This document shows, in pieces, positions 8,509-16,185 of a stretch of 33,106 nucleotides of DNA (the stretch's first letter is position 1; each line of letters begins with the position of its first letter). Source of the stretch: an uncultured bacterium (GTDB lineage: Bacteria; Verrucomicrobiota; Kiritimatiellia; RFP12; UBA1067). Where the stretch lies: the NCBI GenBank assembly GCA_902769585.1, contig CACXPT010000077.1, positions 1 through 33,106 of the forward strand, given 5' to 3'. The notes below the pieces were generated by a model. That model worked only from the letters and a program-made list of their open reading frames with translations, made no database searches and had not been told where the DNA came from. The position numbers and the translations under genes are program-made.

Positions 8509-9492
8509 ATGAAAATTAGCATCGCATCAGCAAAGATCGTCGCGGCGGCGCTCCTCGCGCTGGCCGTTGCAGGCTGCGGAACCGCGCAGAAGCAAGACCC
8601 AGCCCTCAAGGTAGGCTCGTACAACGTACGTCTCCAGACTGGCGACAAGGGCACGCCAAACGCCTGGGACGAGCGCAAGGCCGACATGGTTGCCTTGATC
8701 CGCAAGCTCGATCTAGATGCGTTCGGGCTCCAGGAGGTCTGCCCCGGCCAGGCCGACTACCTCACGAACAACCTTCCCCAGTACGTAATGGTTGGAGTCC
8801 ACCGCGATGACGGCAAGCGCAAGGGCGAGGCGTCGCCGGTGTTCTACCGCAAGGACCGCTTCGACGCGCTGAAGAGCGGTACGTTCTGGCTCTCCGAGAC
8901 GCCTGACGTTCCCGGCTCGAAGTCATGGAACACGGCCTGCACGCGCGTCTGCTCGTGGATGTGGCTAAAGGACAAGGTCACAGGCAAGACATTCTGCTTC
9001 GCAAACACGCACACCGACCACAAGAGCGCCCTCGCACGCAAGAACGGAATGCTCCTCATCATCGAGAAGATGCACGAGTTCGCCCCCAAGGGCACGCCGG
9101 TCATCTTCACGGGCGACCACAACTGCCGCGAGACCGAGGAGCCCGCTCAGGCCGTCTCCAAGCTCCTCAAGAACGCGCTGTACGTCTCCCAGACTCCCCC
9201 GGCCGGCCCATGGCGGACGTTCTCCGGATGGAACTGGCGCGACAGCGAGTATTCCGCAACCGACGCTCTCAAGCTGCCGCCCAACGTCCGCAACGCCCGC
9301 AAGGGATCGCCTGACGCCGAGAAGGACAAGAACGGCGGTTACGTGTGGGAGGACTGCGGCCCGCGCATCGACTACATCTACGTCTCGGACGGAATCAAGG
9401 TGAGGTCCTACGCCACGCACCCCGACCCGCGTCCCGGCACGAAGCTCTATCCGTCCGACCACTTCCCCGTCACGGCCGTCATCGAACTGTAG
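8509..9492 (+). CDS. Lipoprotein EEP-family hydrolase (second copy in window)
   Basis: 327 residues from ATG 8509, chosen because AAAGGA lies six bases upstream and the protein then begins with a lipoprotein signal (LALAVAGC). EEP motifs in order: VGSYNVRLQTGDKGTPNAWD, FGLQEV (metal Glu), FANTHTDHKSALAR, IFTGDHNC, RIDYIYVSDG and YPSDHFPVTAVIEL. The NVRxxTxxD.xNxWxxR pattern is typical of secreted EEP proteins found beside carbohydrate enzymes in Bacteroidetes and PVC bacteria. A Mg2+-dependent phosphodiesterase or nuclease outside the cytoplasm is likely; the substrate is unknown. It is quite different in sequence from the EEP gene at 4892-5677. It converges on the ceramidase-like gene with only 8 bases between stops. 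Confidence 0.93.
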   Translation: MKISIASAKIVAAALLALAVAGCGTAQKQDPALKVGSYNVRLQTGDKGTPNAWDERKADMVALIRKLDLDAFGLQEVCPGQADYLTNNLPQYVMVGVHRDDGKRKGEASPVFYRKDRFDALKSGTFWLSETPDVPGSKSWNTACTRVCSWMWLKDKVTGKTFCFANTHTDHKSALARKNGMLLIIEKMHEFAPKGTPVIFTGDHNCRETEEPAQAVSKLLKNALYVSQTPPAGPWRTFSGWNWRDSEYSATDALKLPPNVRNARKGSPDAEKDKNGGYVWEDCGPRIDYIYVSDGIKVRSYATHPDPRPGTKLYPSDHFPVTAVIEL

Positions 9493-9503
9493 CCGCGCGG
9501 CTA
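9490..9503. other. 14-base palindrome joining two convergent stop codons
   Basis: TAGCCGCGCGGCTA is a perfect palindrome: TAG ends the plus-strand EEP gene and the complementary TAG ends the minus-strand ceramidase-like gene. No T-tract follows on either side, so terminator function is uncertain. Confidence 0.6.
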
Positions 9504-10896
9504 CTTGTGCAGCTGCTTCAATAGCTTGGTCTGGCCGGCGATCAGGTCGTCGGCCACAGTCTCGCCGAACGGCGACGTGGCAGCTTCGTACCCGCCCTCC
9601 TTGAACGAGTCGGAGAACGGGAAGTAGCCGCGGCTTCCGTTGGTGAGGCAGGAGAGGATAGTGAGCGTGAACGGCGAAGCCTTCTTCACCGCCTTGCCGA
9701 TGTCGTTGAACGGCTCGCCGGGGAAGCCGCCGAACGCGAGCGACTTGCCGATCGAGACGCGCCACCTCGGTCGTCAGCTCCATCTCCTTCCACGGCAACT
9801 CGGCGTCGCGTCCGGCATCGTGCTTGGCGCAGACCTCCTTCGCCCACGCGAGGTTCTTCTCGTCCGAATCCTTGGCCTTCTGCGCGGGCACGCGTACGGT
9901 CGCGGTGGCGAAGCTGATCTCGCCCGCCTCGATCGGGATGCACTTTATCCACACGCTGAGCGCCGCCGCGGCGATCACGTTGGCCATGTGCCAAGAGTGG
10001 TCGTAGCCGCGGTCGACGGCGTCGAAGTCGCGCGTAAGGCCGTTGAGCTCGCCGGGACGCGGCATCACGTTGCAGTGGTTCACGTCGCCCTGCGTTCCGT
10101 TGATCACCATGCAGTGTGCGCCGCCCATGGTCGCCGCCTCGAACACGACACGCGTCAGGCCTGGCCAGTCGGCGGTGATCGTCTCGCCGCCCACGACGTC
10201 AGGATGGCACTGGAAGTTGATGATGCAGATCGCAGGCGCGCCCTCGCGGTCTATGCGCAGCACCTGCACGGTCTCGTCCGGCGGCGTGCCGGCGGGGCGC
10301 ACGATGTCCGGGTTGCCAGTGCCCGGATTGGTGCGCACCTTGCCGTCCTTCATGAGGTAACGACGGCCGAAGGAGATCCGCTTCGCCTCTGAACGCTGGT
10401 AGGAGAGGGTCGCCGGCGCGAGGTCGCGGATGGCGGACACCGCCACGTCGGCTGCGCGCGTCACGGACATGTCGACATAGATGCGGTCGACTTCCGTGGC
10501 GTTGCCCGGATATACCGGCTTGCCGGAAGTGTCCTTGCCGATGCGCATGGCGAGGTATCCTCCGTCATGCGTGTGCGAAGCGTGGACCAGGATAGCGTCG
10601 CGGTTGACGCCCGTGGACTTCACGATCGCGTCGCGCATCCGGTCGGCGACGGCATCGGAAACCGCCTCCGCGTCGACCTGCATCACAAGCGCAGTCGTCT
10701 TGCCGTCGGAGAACGCCACGCAGTTGATCTGCAGCGGATCAAGTACCTCCTTCGCCCTGCGGTCCTTGAAGTAGCCGGGCATGAACGATCCCAACGGCGG
10801 CGTAATGTCCGTCCTGGCGAACCCCGCCTTGAACTCCACCGCCGACAAAGCGGCACATGCCACCGCAGTGGCAAACATCAGCATACTCTTCTTCAT
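9501..10896 (-). pseudogene. Neutral ceramidase-like secreted protein, frameshifted
   Basis: The first part (10896 to about 9760, roughly 380 residues) starts with a signal peptide and has the neutral/alkaline ceramidase N-terminal domain: FKAGFARTDITPPLGSFMPGY, LVHASHTHDGGYLAM (zinc ligands), NFQCHPDVVGG and INGTQGDVNHCN (nucleophile-loop motif). After TTEVA the frame is lost; the sequence resumes in another frame as IGKSLAFGGFPGEPF...LTILSCLTNGSRGYFP to a stop at 9501, the normal C-terminal part of the domain. Around the junction the family usually has more residues, so the break looks like a small deletion of non-triplet length. Real decay or assembly error are both possible. PVC relatives are often annotated as ceramidases, but activity on other amides or esters is possible. 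The ATG overlaps the GH13 stop by ATGA, with AAAGGA seven bases before. Confidence 0.8.
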
Positions 10897-12410
10897 TTTG
10901 TTATCCTTTCACATGGTTGACCAGAAAAAGACATGTTTGCGTGCAGCTCGTATGCCTGCAGCACTTTCGAGATCCACCAGCCGAGCGGGCCGATCGTGAA
11001 GCCGCCGTCGGGCGAATAGGAAGCGTCCCGCGCGAAAAGCGGATCGGCGGCGATTGTGCCTTTTACGTCGCGGTCGGTCTCGTCCGGGGCGAGGTACGAG
11101 GCGGTCGCGCGTTTCGACACGGCGAACGACACCGTGCATTTCACGGGTTTTCGCGTCCAGTTCTGGACCACGAGAATCGTTTCGCGCCCATTCCGGCGCA
11201 CGAAGGCGGTGACGGCATCCTCCGCCGTCGTGTCGAGCCAGGTGAGGCCGTCCGAACCGTTGACGTCGGTGAACGCCGGATGTTCGCGGCGAAGCGCGGC
11301 GAGGCGCTTCACGAAGGCGTGCCGCGACTTGCCCGGCTCGCGCGCGAGCTGCGACCAGTCCATCGGCGTCTTGCCGAACATGGAGTGCCGCTCGTCGGCG
11401 TCGGCGATCTCGTTGCCGGTGAAGAGCAGGGGCACGCCGTCGAGCGTGAACATCCACACGAGCACCTGGTCGATTGCGTCGTGTCCCCACGCCTTCTCGC
11501 GGCGCGGACGCGCATCGGTGGCGATGTCGTGGTTCTCGTAGTGGTTCACGAAGCGCGAGCCGACCGGGCATTGCCGCTCGCGCCCCGTCCACCCGCCACG
11601 CACGGCTTTCGCGCTCATTCCCGGAAACCAGCCGTAGTCGGCGTCGAAGCCCTTGTACTGGTCGCAGACCGTGAAACCCTCGCAGAGCAGCACGGCATTG
11701 CCGCCCGTGAGGTCGTCCATCATGTCGTGCGCGTCGCACCAGAAGTCGAGCGGTATGCCGTCGCCCACGTCGCAGCGGAAACCGTCCGCGCCAAAATCCC
11801 GGATGAGCGACTTGATGTTGTCCATGAAGTAGGCGCGCAGGCCCGGCACGGCGAAGTTGAGCTTCGGGAAGCGCCACGGGCCCTTCTTCACGGTTCCGTC
11901 GGGATTCCACCACGTGAACTCGGGATGCTCCTTCAGGAACGGCGCGGTCGGCCCGCAGTGGAGGTAGACGAGGTCGAAGACGACCTTCATCCCCAGCCGA
12001 TGCGCCTCGGCGCAGAATTCCTTCAGGTCCTGGTCGGTGCCGTACTCCTCGTCGACGTGGAAGTAGTCGGCGATGCGGTACTGGTTCTTCGGGTTGTTGA
12101 AGCCGCTCCGAATCTGGCGCGGGCTCCAGAAGCCCTGGTCCATGTCCGTGTCCATCTTCATCACCGGCACGAGATAGGCGATCGTGACGCCGAGGTTCTT
12201 CAGGTACGGGAGCTTCGCCTTCGCGGCGGCGAGCGTGCCCTCCGGCGTGAACGCGCGCGGCTGGATCTGGTACATCACGCCGCGCGTGAACCATTCCGGC
12301 GACTTCCGCGCCTGCTGCATCCACGCGTTCGCCCCGAACGCCTCGAATGCAACGGCCAGGACCGCGCTTGTCGCGACCACCGCCATCGTGAGGAACTCTT
12401 TCCTGCTCAT
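10893..12410 (-). CDS. Secreted alpha-amylase family (GH13) glycoside hydrolase
   Basis: 505 residues with an N-terminal export signal. GH13 motifs are intact: VVFDLVYLHCGP (region I, with H replaced), GFRCDVGDGIP near residue 211 (nucleophile Asp), LLCEGF near 242 (acid/base Glu) and NHYENHD near 294 (transition-state Asp). The end is a beta-sandwich typical of domain C. It should cleave or rearrange alpha-glucosidic bonds outside the cytoplasm; the subfamily cannot be told. The final residues (ERITK) read through the ribosome binding site of the next gene, which it overlaps by ATGA. It follows a broken small secreted gene on the same strand. Confidence 0.9.
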   Translation of the reverse strand: MSRKEFLTMAVVATSAVLAVAFEAFGANAWMQQARKSPEWFTRGVMYQIQPRAFTPEGTLAAAKAKLPYLKNLGVTIAYLVPVMKMDTDMDQGFWSPRQIRSGFNNPKNQYRIADYFHVDEEYGTDQDLKEFCAEAHRLGMKVVFDLVYLHCGPTAPFLKEHPEFTWWNPDGTVKKGPWRFPKLNFAVPGLRAYFMDNIKSLIRDFGADGFRCDVGDGIPLDFWCDAHDMMDDLTGGNAVLLCEGFTVCDQYKGFDADYGWFPGMSAKAVRGGWTGRERQCPVGSRFVNHYENHDIATDARPRREKAWGHDAIDQVLVWMFTLDGVPLLFTGNEIADADERHSMFGKTPMDWSQLAREPGKSRHAFVKRLAALRREHPAFTDVNGSDGLTWLDTTAEDAVTAFVRRNGRETILVVQNWTRKPVKCTVSFAVSKRATASYLAPDETDRDVKGTIAADPLFARDASYSPDGGFTIGPLGWWISKVLQAYELHANMSFSGQPCERITK

Positions 12411-12461
12411 TTTTCCGTTCTGCCGTTCAACTAGTTTTGTCCGTTGCGTGCGTGGGCTCTT

Positions 12462-13009
12462 CTACCTGAAGATGAGGGAAGTTCCATCGCCAATGTACTC
12501 GCCGAAAAGGGTGTCAAAGAGCGTATCGCCCTTGAAGGTTACGCTCGACACGCGTTCCGCCCGTGCGGCGACGGGAAACGCCGAGGTGCCGCCCTGCGCG
12601 GAAAGCCGCACCCACCCGGCGCCATTAAGCACATCGATCGAATAGACGTATCTCGCATAGTCAAATGCGATGCGGAACGTGTACTCCGCGCCGCTGCATG
12701 GCGTGACGTCGTCTGCCGCCACATCGACCCAGTGCGGAGTATCCGCCTCTCGTCCGCTGCCCACCCACGCCTGGAAACATCCGTTTGTGCCCAGGCGGAT
12801 CGCGCATTGCGCCTCCGCGTCTGGGTCTGGGCCGTCTGCCGCATATTCCGACATCTCCAGCGTCATCGTCAGATCAACCTTGCGTCCGGCCGATGCGGCA
12901 TTCGGGGTGAACGCGTGGTCGCCGTCAAGCCACACCTTGCCGTAACCGCAGCGAGGCACACGGCGATTTTAGCTCCCCCGATTCGGGATGATCTTGCGAT
13001 GTCATGCAT
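12462..13009 (-). pseudogene. Small secreted protein, apparently frameshifted
   Basis: A 165-residue frame (12959-12462) encodes a beta-rich, glycine-poor domain (for example YTFRIAFDYARYVYSIDVLNG, RVSSVTFKGDTLFDTLFG) like repeats seen in large surface proteins of this bacterial group, but it begins at a GTG with no signal. Just upstream in another frame, ATG 13009 has a strong Shine-Dalgarno (AAGGAG, 8 bases away) and begins MHDIARSSRIGGAKIAVCLAAVTA, a plausible signal peptide that meets the domain at GYGKVWLDG. The distance 13009-12462 is not a multiple of three, so one base appears gained or lost around 12930-12960. The link between the two frames is inference. Confidence 0.5.
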
Positions 13010-13071
13010 GGCCGTCTCTCCTTTTCGTGTCCAGCGTCCTTGTCTGCGCCAATCCCTTTCCTATCGCCACA

Positions 13072-13956
13072 TCACCAGGTCACCGCAAGGTGCACGCCGC
13101 CGCGCAGGATGCCGGCGTTGTAGTGGTCGTGCATGTCGTAGGAGCTGTGCCGCACCTGGCGACTGAGGTTGTAGAAGTATGTTAGGCTGGCGCCAACCTT
13201 CACGTTGTCGAGGATCTTGTACCAGAGGCCGAGGTCGTGGTGGAAGTAGTTGAACGCGGTGCCGTCCACGCCGCCACGCGTGTAGTGGTCCATGTACGAT
13301 CCGTTGGCGACGCCGAAGCCTGAACCCAGGTTGAGCGAAAGCTCGTCCGTGATCTTGAACGCGTGCGTGAAGTCGAAGTCGAAGAATAGGGCGTTGTCGT
13401 CGTTGTGGCCGTTCTCGTCGAAGTCCCACCACACGTAGAAGCTAGGAGTGATGTAGGGGTTGCGCCACTTGACGCCGGCGATGAACTCGTCCGTCTCGCG
13501 GAGTCCGCGCGAATGGCGGTTGGGGAACTGGTAGAAGATCCCGCCCACGTCGAAGTCGAGGCAGTCGAAGAAGGTCTTCACGTAGCCCACGCGCTCGTCG
13601 ACGATGCTCATGCCGCCGAAGCGGTGCGGCGGCTTGTTGCCGTCGATGGCGAAGTTCGCCCAGAAGCGGAACTTGAACGCGCCGTATTCGGCGTTCTCGC
13701 CGAGCTTGACGAAGATGTTCTGCGCCGGCTGCCACACTGGACGGTCGAAGAGGATCTGCCCGCGCCACACGTACGCAGAGTAGAACGCGAGCTCCGTCGA
13801 GAGGTCGATGTACTTGTCGAGGAACGAGACCTCCTGCTCTTCCGCCGCCTCGGAACTGGCGGCAGGCGCAGTGTCGGCAGGCGGCTTGGTGGACGAGTCG
13901 GCGGCGCAGGCCACGGCAGCCGCGAGGAACGAAGCAAGCAGAATTTTTGTTTTCAT
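13072..13956 (-). CDS. Outer-membrane beta-barrel (porin-like) protein
   Basis: 294 residues with a signal peptide (MKTKILLASFLAAAVACA) and a short Pro/Ala/Glu-rich linker, then about 12 amphipathic beta-strands rich in aromatic residues (ELAFYSAYVWRGQILF, YGAFKFRFWANFAI, YITPSFYVWWDFDE, VKVGASLTYFYNLSRQ), ending in a Trp (HLAVTW) as outer-membrane barrels often do. The YSAYVWRGQ opening recalls TorF-type putative porins. It probably forms a barrel in the outer membrane; substrate and pore are unknown. The start at ATG 13956 is favoured over longer readings because a full promoter (TGGACA, 17 bases, TATAAT) ends 7 bases before it. Confidence 0.82.
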   Translation of the reverse strand: MKTKILLASFLAAAVACAADSSTKPPADTAPAASSEAAEEQEVSFLDKYIDLSTELAFYSAYVWRGQILFDRPVWQPAQNIFVKLGENAEYGAFKFRFWANFAIDGNKPPHRFGGMSIVDERVGYVKTFFDCLDFDVGGIFYQFPNRHSRGLRETDEFIAGVKWRNPYITPSFYVWWDFDENGHNDDNALFFDFDFTHAFKITDELSLNLGSGFGVANGSYMDHYTRGGVDGTAFNYFHHDLGLWYKILDNVKVGASLTYFYNLSRQVRHSSYDMHDHYNAGILRGGVHLAVTW

Positions 13957-13992
13957 TGGCGTGATTATAGCATGATACAGGCGGGATGTCCA
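13957..13992 (-). promoter_or_regulatory. Promoter of the porin-like gene (near-leaderless)
   Basis: TGGACA (13992-13987), a 17-base spacer and TGC-TATAAT (13969-13964) form the best -35/-10 pair in the window. Only 7 bases separate TATAAT from the ATG, with no Shine-Dalgarno. Its -35 abuts the -35 of the divergent esterase promoter. Confidence 0.7.
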
Positions 13993-14028
13993 TTGCGGAG
14001 ACACAATCCGGTGTGGTATAATCAGCGC
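13993..14028 (+). promoter_or_regulatory. Promoter of the two-domain esterase gene (leaderless)
   Basis: TTGCGG (13993-13998), an 18-base spacer and TGG-TATAAT (14017-14022), followed by CAGCGC and the ATG at 14029. There is no Shine-Dalgarno. Confidence 0.65.
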
Positions 14029-16185
14029 ATGAAATTCCAACTCATCATCCTCTCTTCCGTCATTGGACTTGCCGCGTTCGGCCTCGACTTCAGCGTCGAG
14101 AAGGACATCCGCTACTCGGACGCCGCCCCGCGCTGTGTCCTCGATGTAAAATGGCCCGTCGGCGTCACGAACTTCGCCACCGTGATCAACTTCCACGGCG
14201 GCGGGCTCGTCAAGGGCAACAAGCACTTCGCGCGCTGGCCCGAGGAGGCCGCAGGCAAGGATCCCGTCGCGTTCGTCGGGGCCAACTACCGCCTCCTCAA
14301 GAACGACAAGACCGGCGAGACAGCAACGCCCGAGGAGTGCATCTCCGACGCGGCGGCGGCCGTCGCCTGGACGCTCGACAACATCGCCCGCTACGGCGGC
14401 GACCCAAAGAAGGTCTTCGTGACCGGCATCTCCGGCGGCGGCTACCTCACCGCCATGGTCGGCCTCGACCCCAAGTGGCTCGCCAAGTACGGACACGTCC
14501 CCGCCGACCTCGCCGGCATCGCCCCGATGACGGGCCAGATGACAAAGCACTTCAACGTGCGGAAGGTCGGCTTCAACGACGCCGCCCCGCAGTTCCAGCC
14601 GAAGATCGACGAATGGGCGCCCCTCGCCTTCGCCGGCGGCGCGAACCTGCCGCCCGCCTGCTTCCTCACGGGCGGACGCGACGTGGAGTGGAAGTGCCGC
14701 GTGGAGGAGAACGAGCTGCTCGCCGCCTCGCTCCGCAGCTGCGGTTACCCGAAGACGGAATTCCACGAGACGGAAGGCAACCATGGCGGCGGCGTGCGCC
14801 CGTCCGCCTACTTCCTCCGCGACTTCGTGATGAAGACGTGCGACACGGGCGCGGTCGGGCGCTTCGCTGACGGCGAGCGCGTGCTCTTCTGCGGCGACTC
14901 AATCACCCACGGCGGCAAGTTTATTTACTATCTCCAGGTCTTCCAGGATCTGCGCCACCCCGGTTCGAACGTGCGCCTCATCAACGGCGGACGTAGCGGC
15001 GACACGGCAGGCGGCGGCCTGCGCCGTTTCGACCGCGACATCCTGTCCTTCAAGGCGGACCGCGCGTTCCTCATGTTCGGCATGAACGACATCAGCCGCA
15101 ACAGCTGGAAGAGCGCCGAGCCGTCCGAGAAGGAGGCCGCCGCGCGCAAGAACGCCGTCGACAACTACCGCGCGAACATGACGAAGCTCACGGAGAGGTT
15201 CCTCGCGGCCGGCATGAAGACCGTCCTCATCACCCCATCGCCCTACGACCAGTACGGCGTGTTCGATAAGGCGAACCTGCCCTTCTGCAACGACCCGGGC
15301 CTCGCTTCATGCGCGACGATCGTGCGCGACCTCGCCGCCACCCATAACCTCGGCCTCGTTGACCTCCACGCATCGCTCACTCAGCTCTTCAAGGACCACG
15401 CGACGGACTACCACTTCTGCGCGGACCGCGTCCATCCCGGCAGCGAGGGCCACCTCATCATGGCCGCACACATCCTGGACGCGATGCACGTCTCCCCGCT
15501 CGTGGCGCGCGTGCAGATCGACGCCGCCAAGGGCGTCGTCGCCAAGGTGGGGCACGGCGAGACGATGAACGCCGACGTCACCGCGCTCCGCGCGCGCCCG
15601 AACGAACTCGCCTTCACCTACGCGCCGAAGGCCTTGCCCTTCCCGAAACTGCCCGAATACGAGAAGGCCACCGCGTTCTACCCGCTCACCGAACGCCTGA
15701 ACCAGGAAGTCCTCGCCGTCACGGGCCTCGCATCCGGCAGCTACGACCTCGCCTTCGACGGCGTGAAGGTGGGCACCTTCTCGGCGGATGATTTCGCCGG
15801 CGGCGTGAACGTCGCCCTCCTCGACACGCCCAACCAGAAGCGTGCCCAGACGCTCGCCGACCCGATGCGCCGTCTGCAGGAAAACCAGTCGCGCCTGCGC
15901 CAGGTCATCCTCGTGCAGATCATGCTTCAGGACAACAAAGTGGACGCAAACGACCGCGCGGCCGCGGACGCTTGGCTCGCGAACTGGCTGGAGAAGCAGA
16001 AGAAGAACGAGTGGTACAACGGCGTCAAGAGGTGGGTGGAGGGTTACCAAGCCTGCCGCGACGACATCCCGGCGCTACAGGCCGAGGCCGACGACCTCTA
16101 CGAGCAGATGGGCGCAATCCGCCCTGCGGTCTCACGCGTCACAATCAGGAGCGCCGCTCCTCAGTCCCCTGCAAAAGCGCCTTGA
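14029..16185 (+). CDS. Secreted two-domain esterase: alpha/beta-hydrolase plus SGNH hydrolase
   Basis: 718 residues with a signal peptide (MKFQLIILSSVIGLAAFG). Residues of about 20-275 form an alpha/beta-hydrolase of the BD-FAE/carboxylesterase type: NFHGGGLVKG (oxyanion hole), TGISGGGYL (nucleophile Ser), GGRDVEW (Asp) and EGNHGGG (His). From about 285 an SGNH/GDSL domain follows: FCGDSITHGG (block I Ser), NGGRSGDT (Gly), FGMNDIS (Asn) and CADRVHPGSEGH (Asp-His). The last 150 residues are a helical tail. Such paired esterases usually strip acetyl or feruloyl groups from plant polysaccharides. The start at 14029 is chosen because the frame upstream runs antisense to the porin gene and a promoter sits directly before this ATG. 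The 3' end overlaps uxuA, convergent, by 41 bases. Confidence 0.9.
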   Translation: MKFQLIILSSVIGLAAFGLDFSVEKDIRYSDAAPRCVLDVKWPVGVTNFATVINFHGGGLVKGNKHFARWPEEAAGKDPVAFVGANYRLLKNDKTGETATPEECISDAAAAVAWTLDNIARYGGDPKKVFVTGISGGGYLTAMVGLDPKWLAKYGHVPADLAGIAPMTGQMTKHFNVRKVGFNDAAPQFQPKIDEWAPLAFAGGANLPPACFLTGGRDVEWKCRVEENELLAASLRSCGYPKTEFHETEGNHGGGVRPSAYFLRDFVMKTCDTGAVGRFADGERVLFCGDSITHGGKFIYYLQVFQDLRHPGSNVRLINGGRSGDTAGGGLRRFDRDILSFKADRAFLMFGMNDISRNSWKSAEPSEKEAAARKNAVDNYRANMTKLTERFLAAGMKTVLITPSPYDQYGVFDKANLPFCNDPGLASCATIVRDLAATHNLGLVDLHASLTQLFKDHATDYHFCADRVHPGSEGHLIMAAHILDAMHVSPLVARVQIDAAKGVVAKVGHGETMNADVTALRARPNELAFTYAPKALPFPKLPEYEKATAFYPLTERLNQEVLAVTGLASGSYDLAFDGVKVGTFSADDFAGGVNVALLDTPNQKRAQTLADPMRRLQENQSRLRQVILVQIMLQDNKVDANDRAAADAWLANWLEKQKKNEWYNGVKRWVEGYQACRDDIPALQAEADDLYEQMGAIRPAVSRVTIRSAAPQSPAKAP

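Noticed and set aside
8965..9500. Continuation of the ceramidase frame past 9501 towards 8965
   Set aside because: After the frameshift near 9757 it reads through the wrong frame and antisense to the plus-strand EEP gene; the true C-terminus lies in the other frame ending at 9501.
12957..12971. TAAAAT-N6-GTG before the 165-residue frame, matching the leaderless pattern
   Set aside because: The resulting protein would lack the signal peptide expected for its domain, and ATG 13009 just upstream has a much better ribosome binding site.
13405..14028. N-terminal extension of the two-domain esterase
   Set aside because: It is antisense to the porin-like gene; promoter and signal peptide place the start at 14029.
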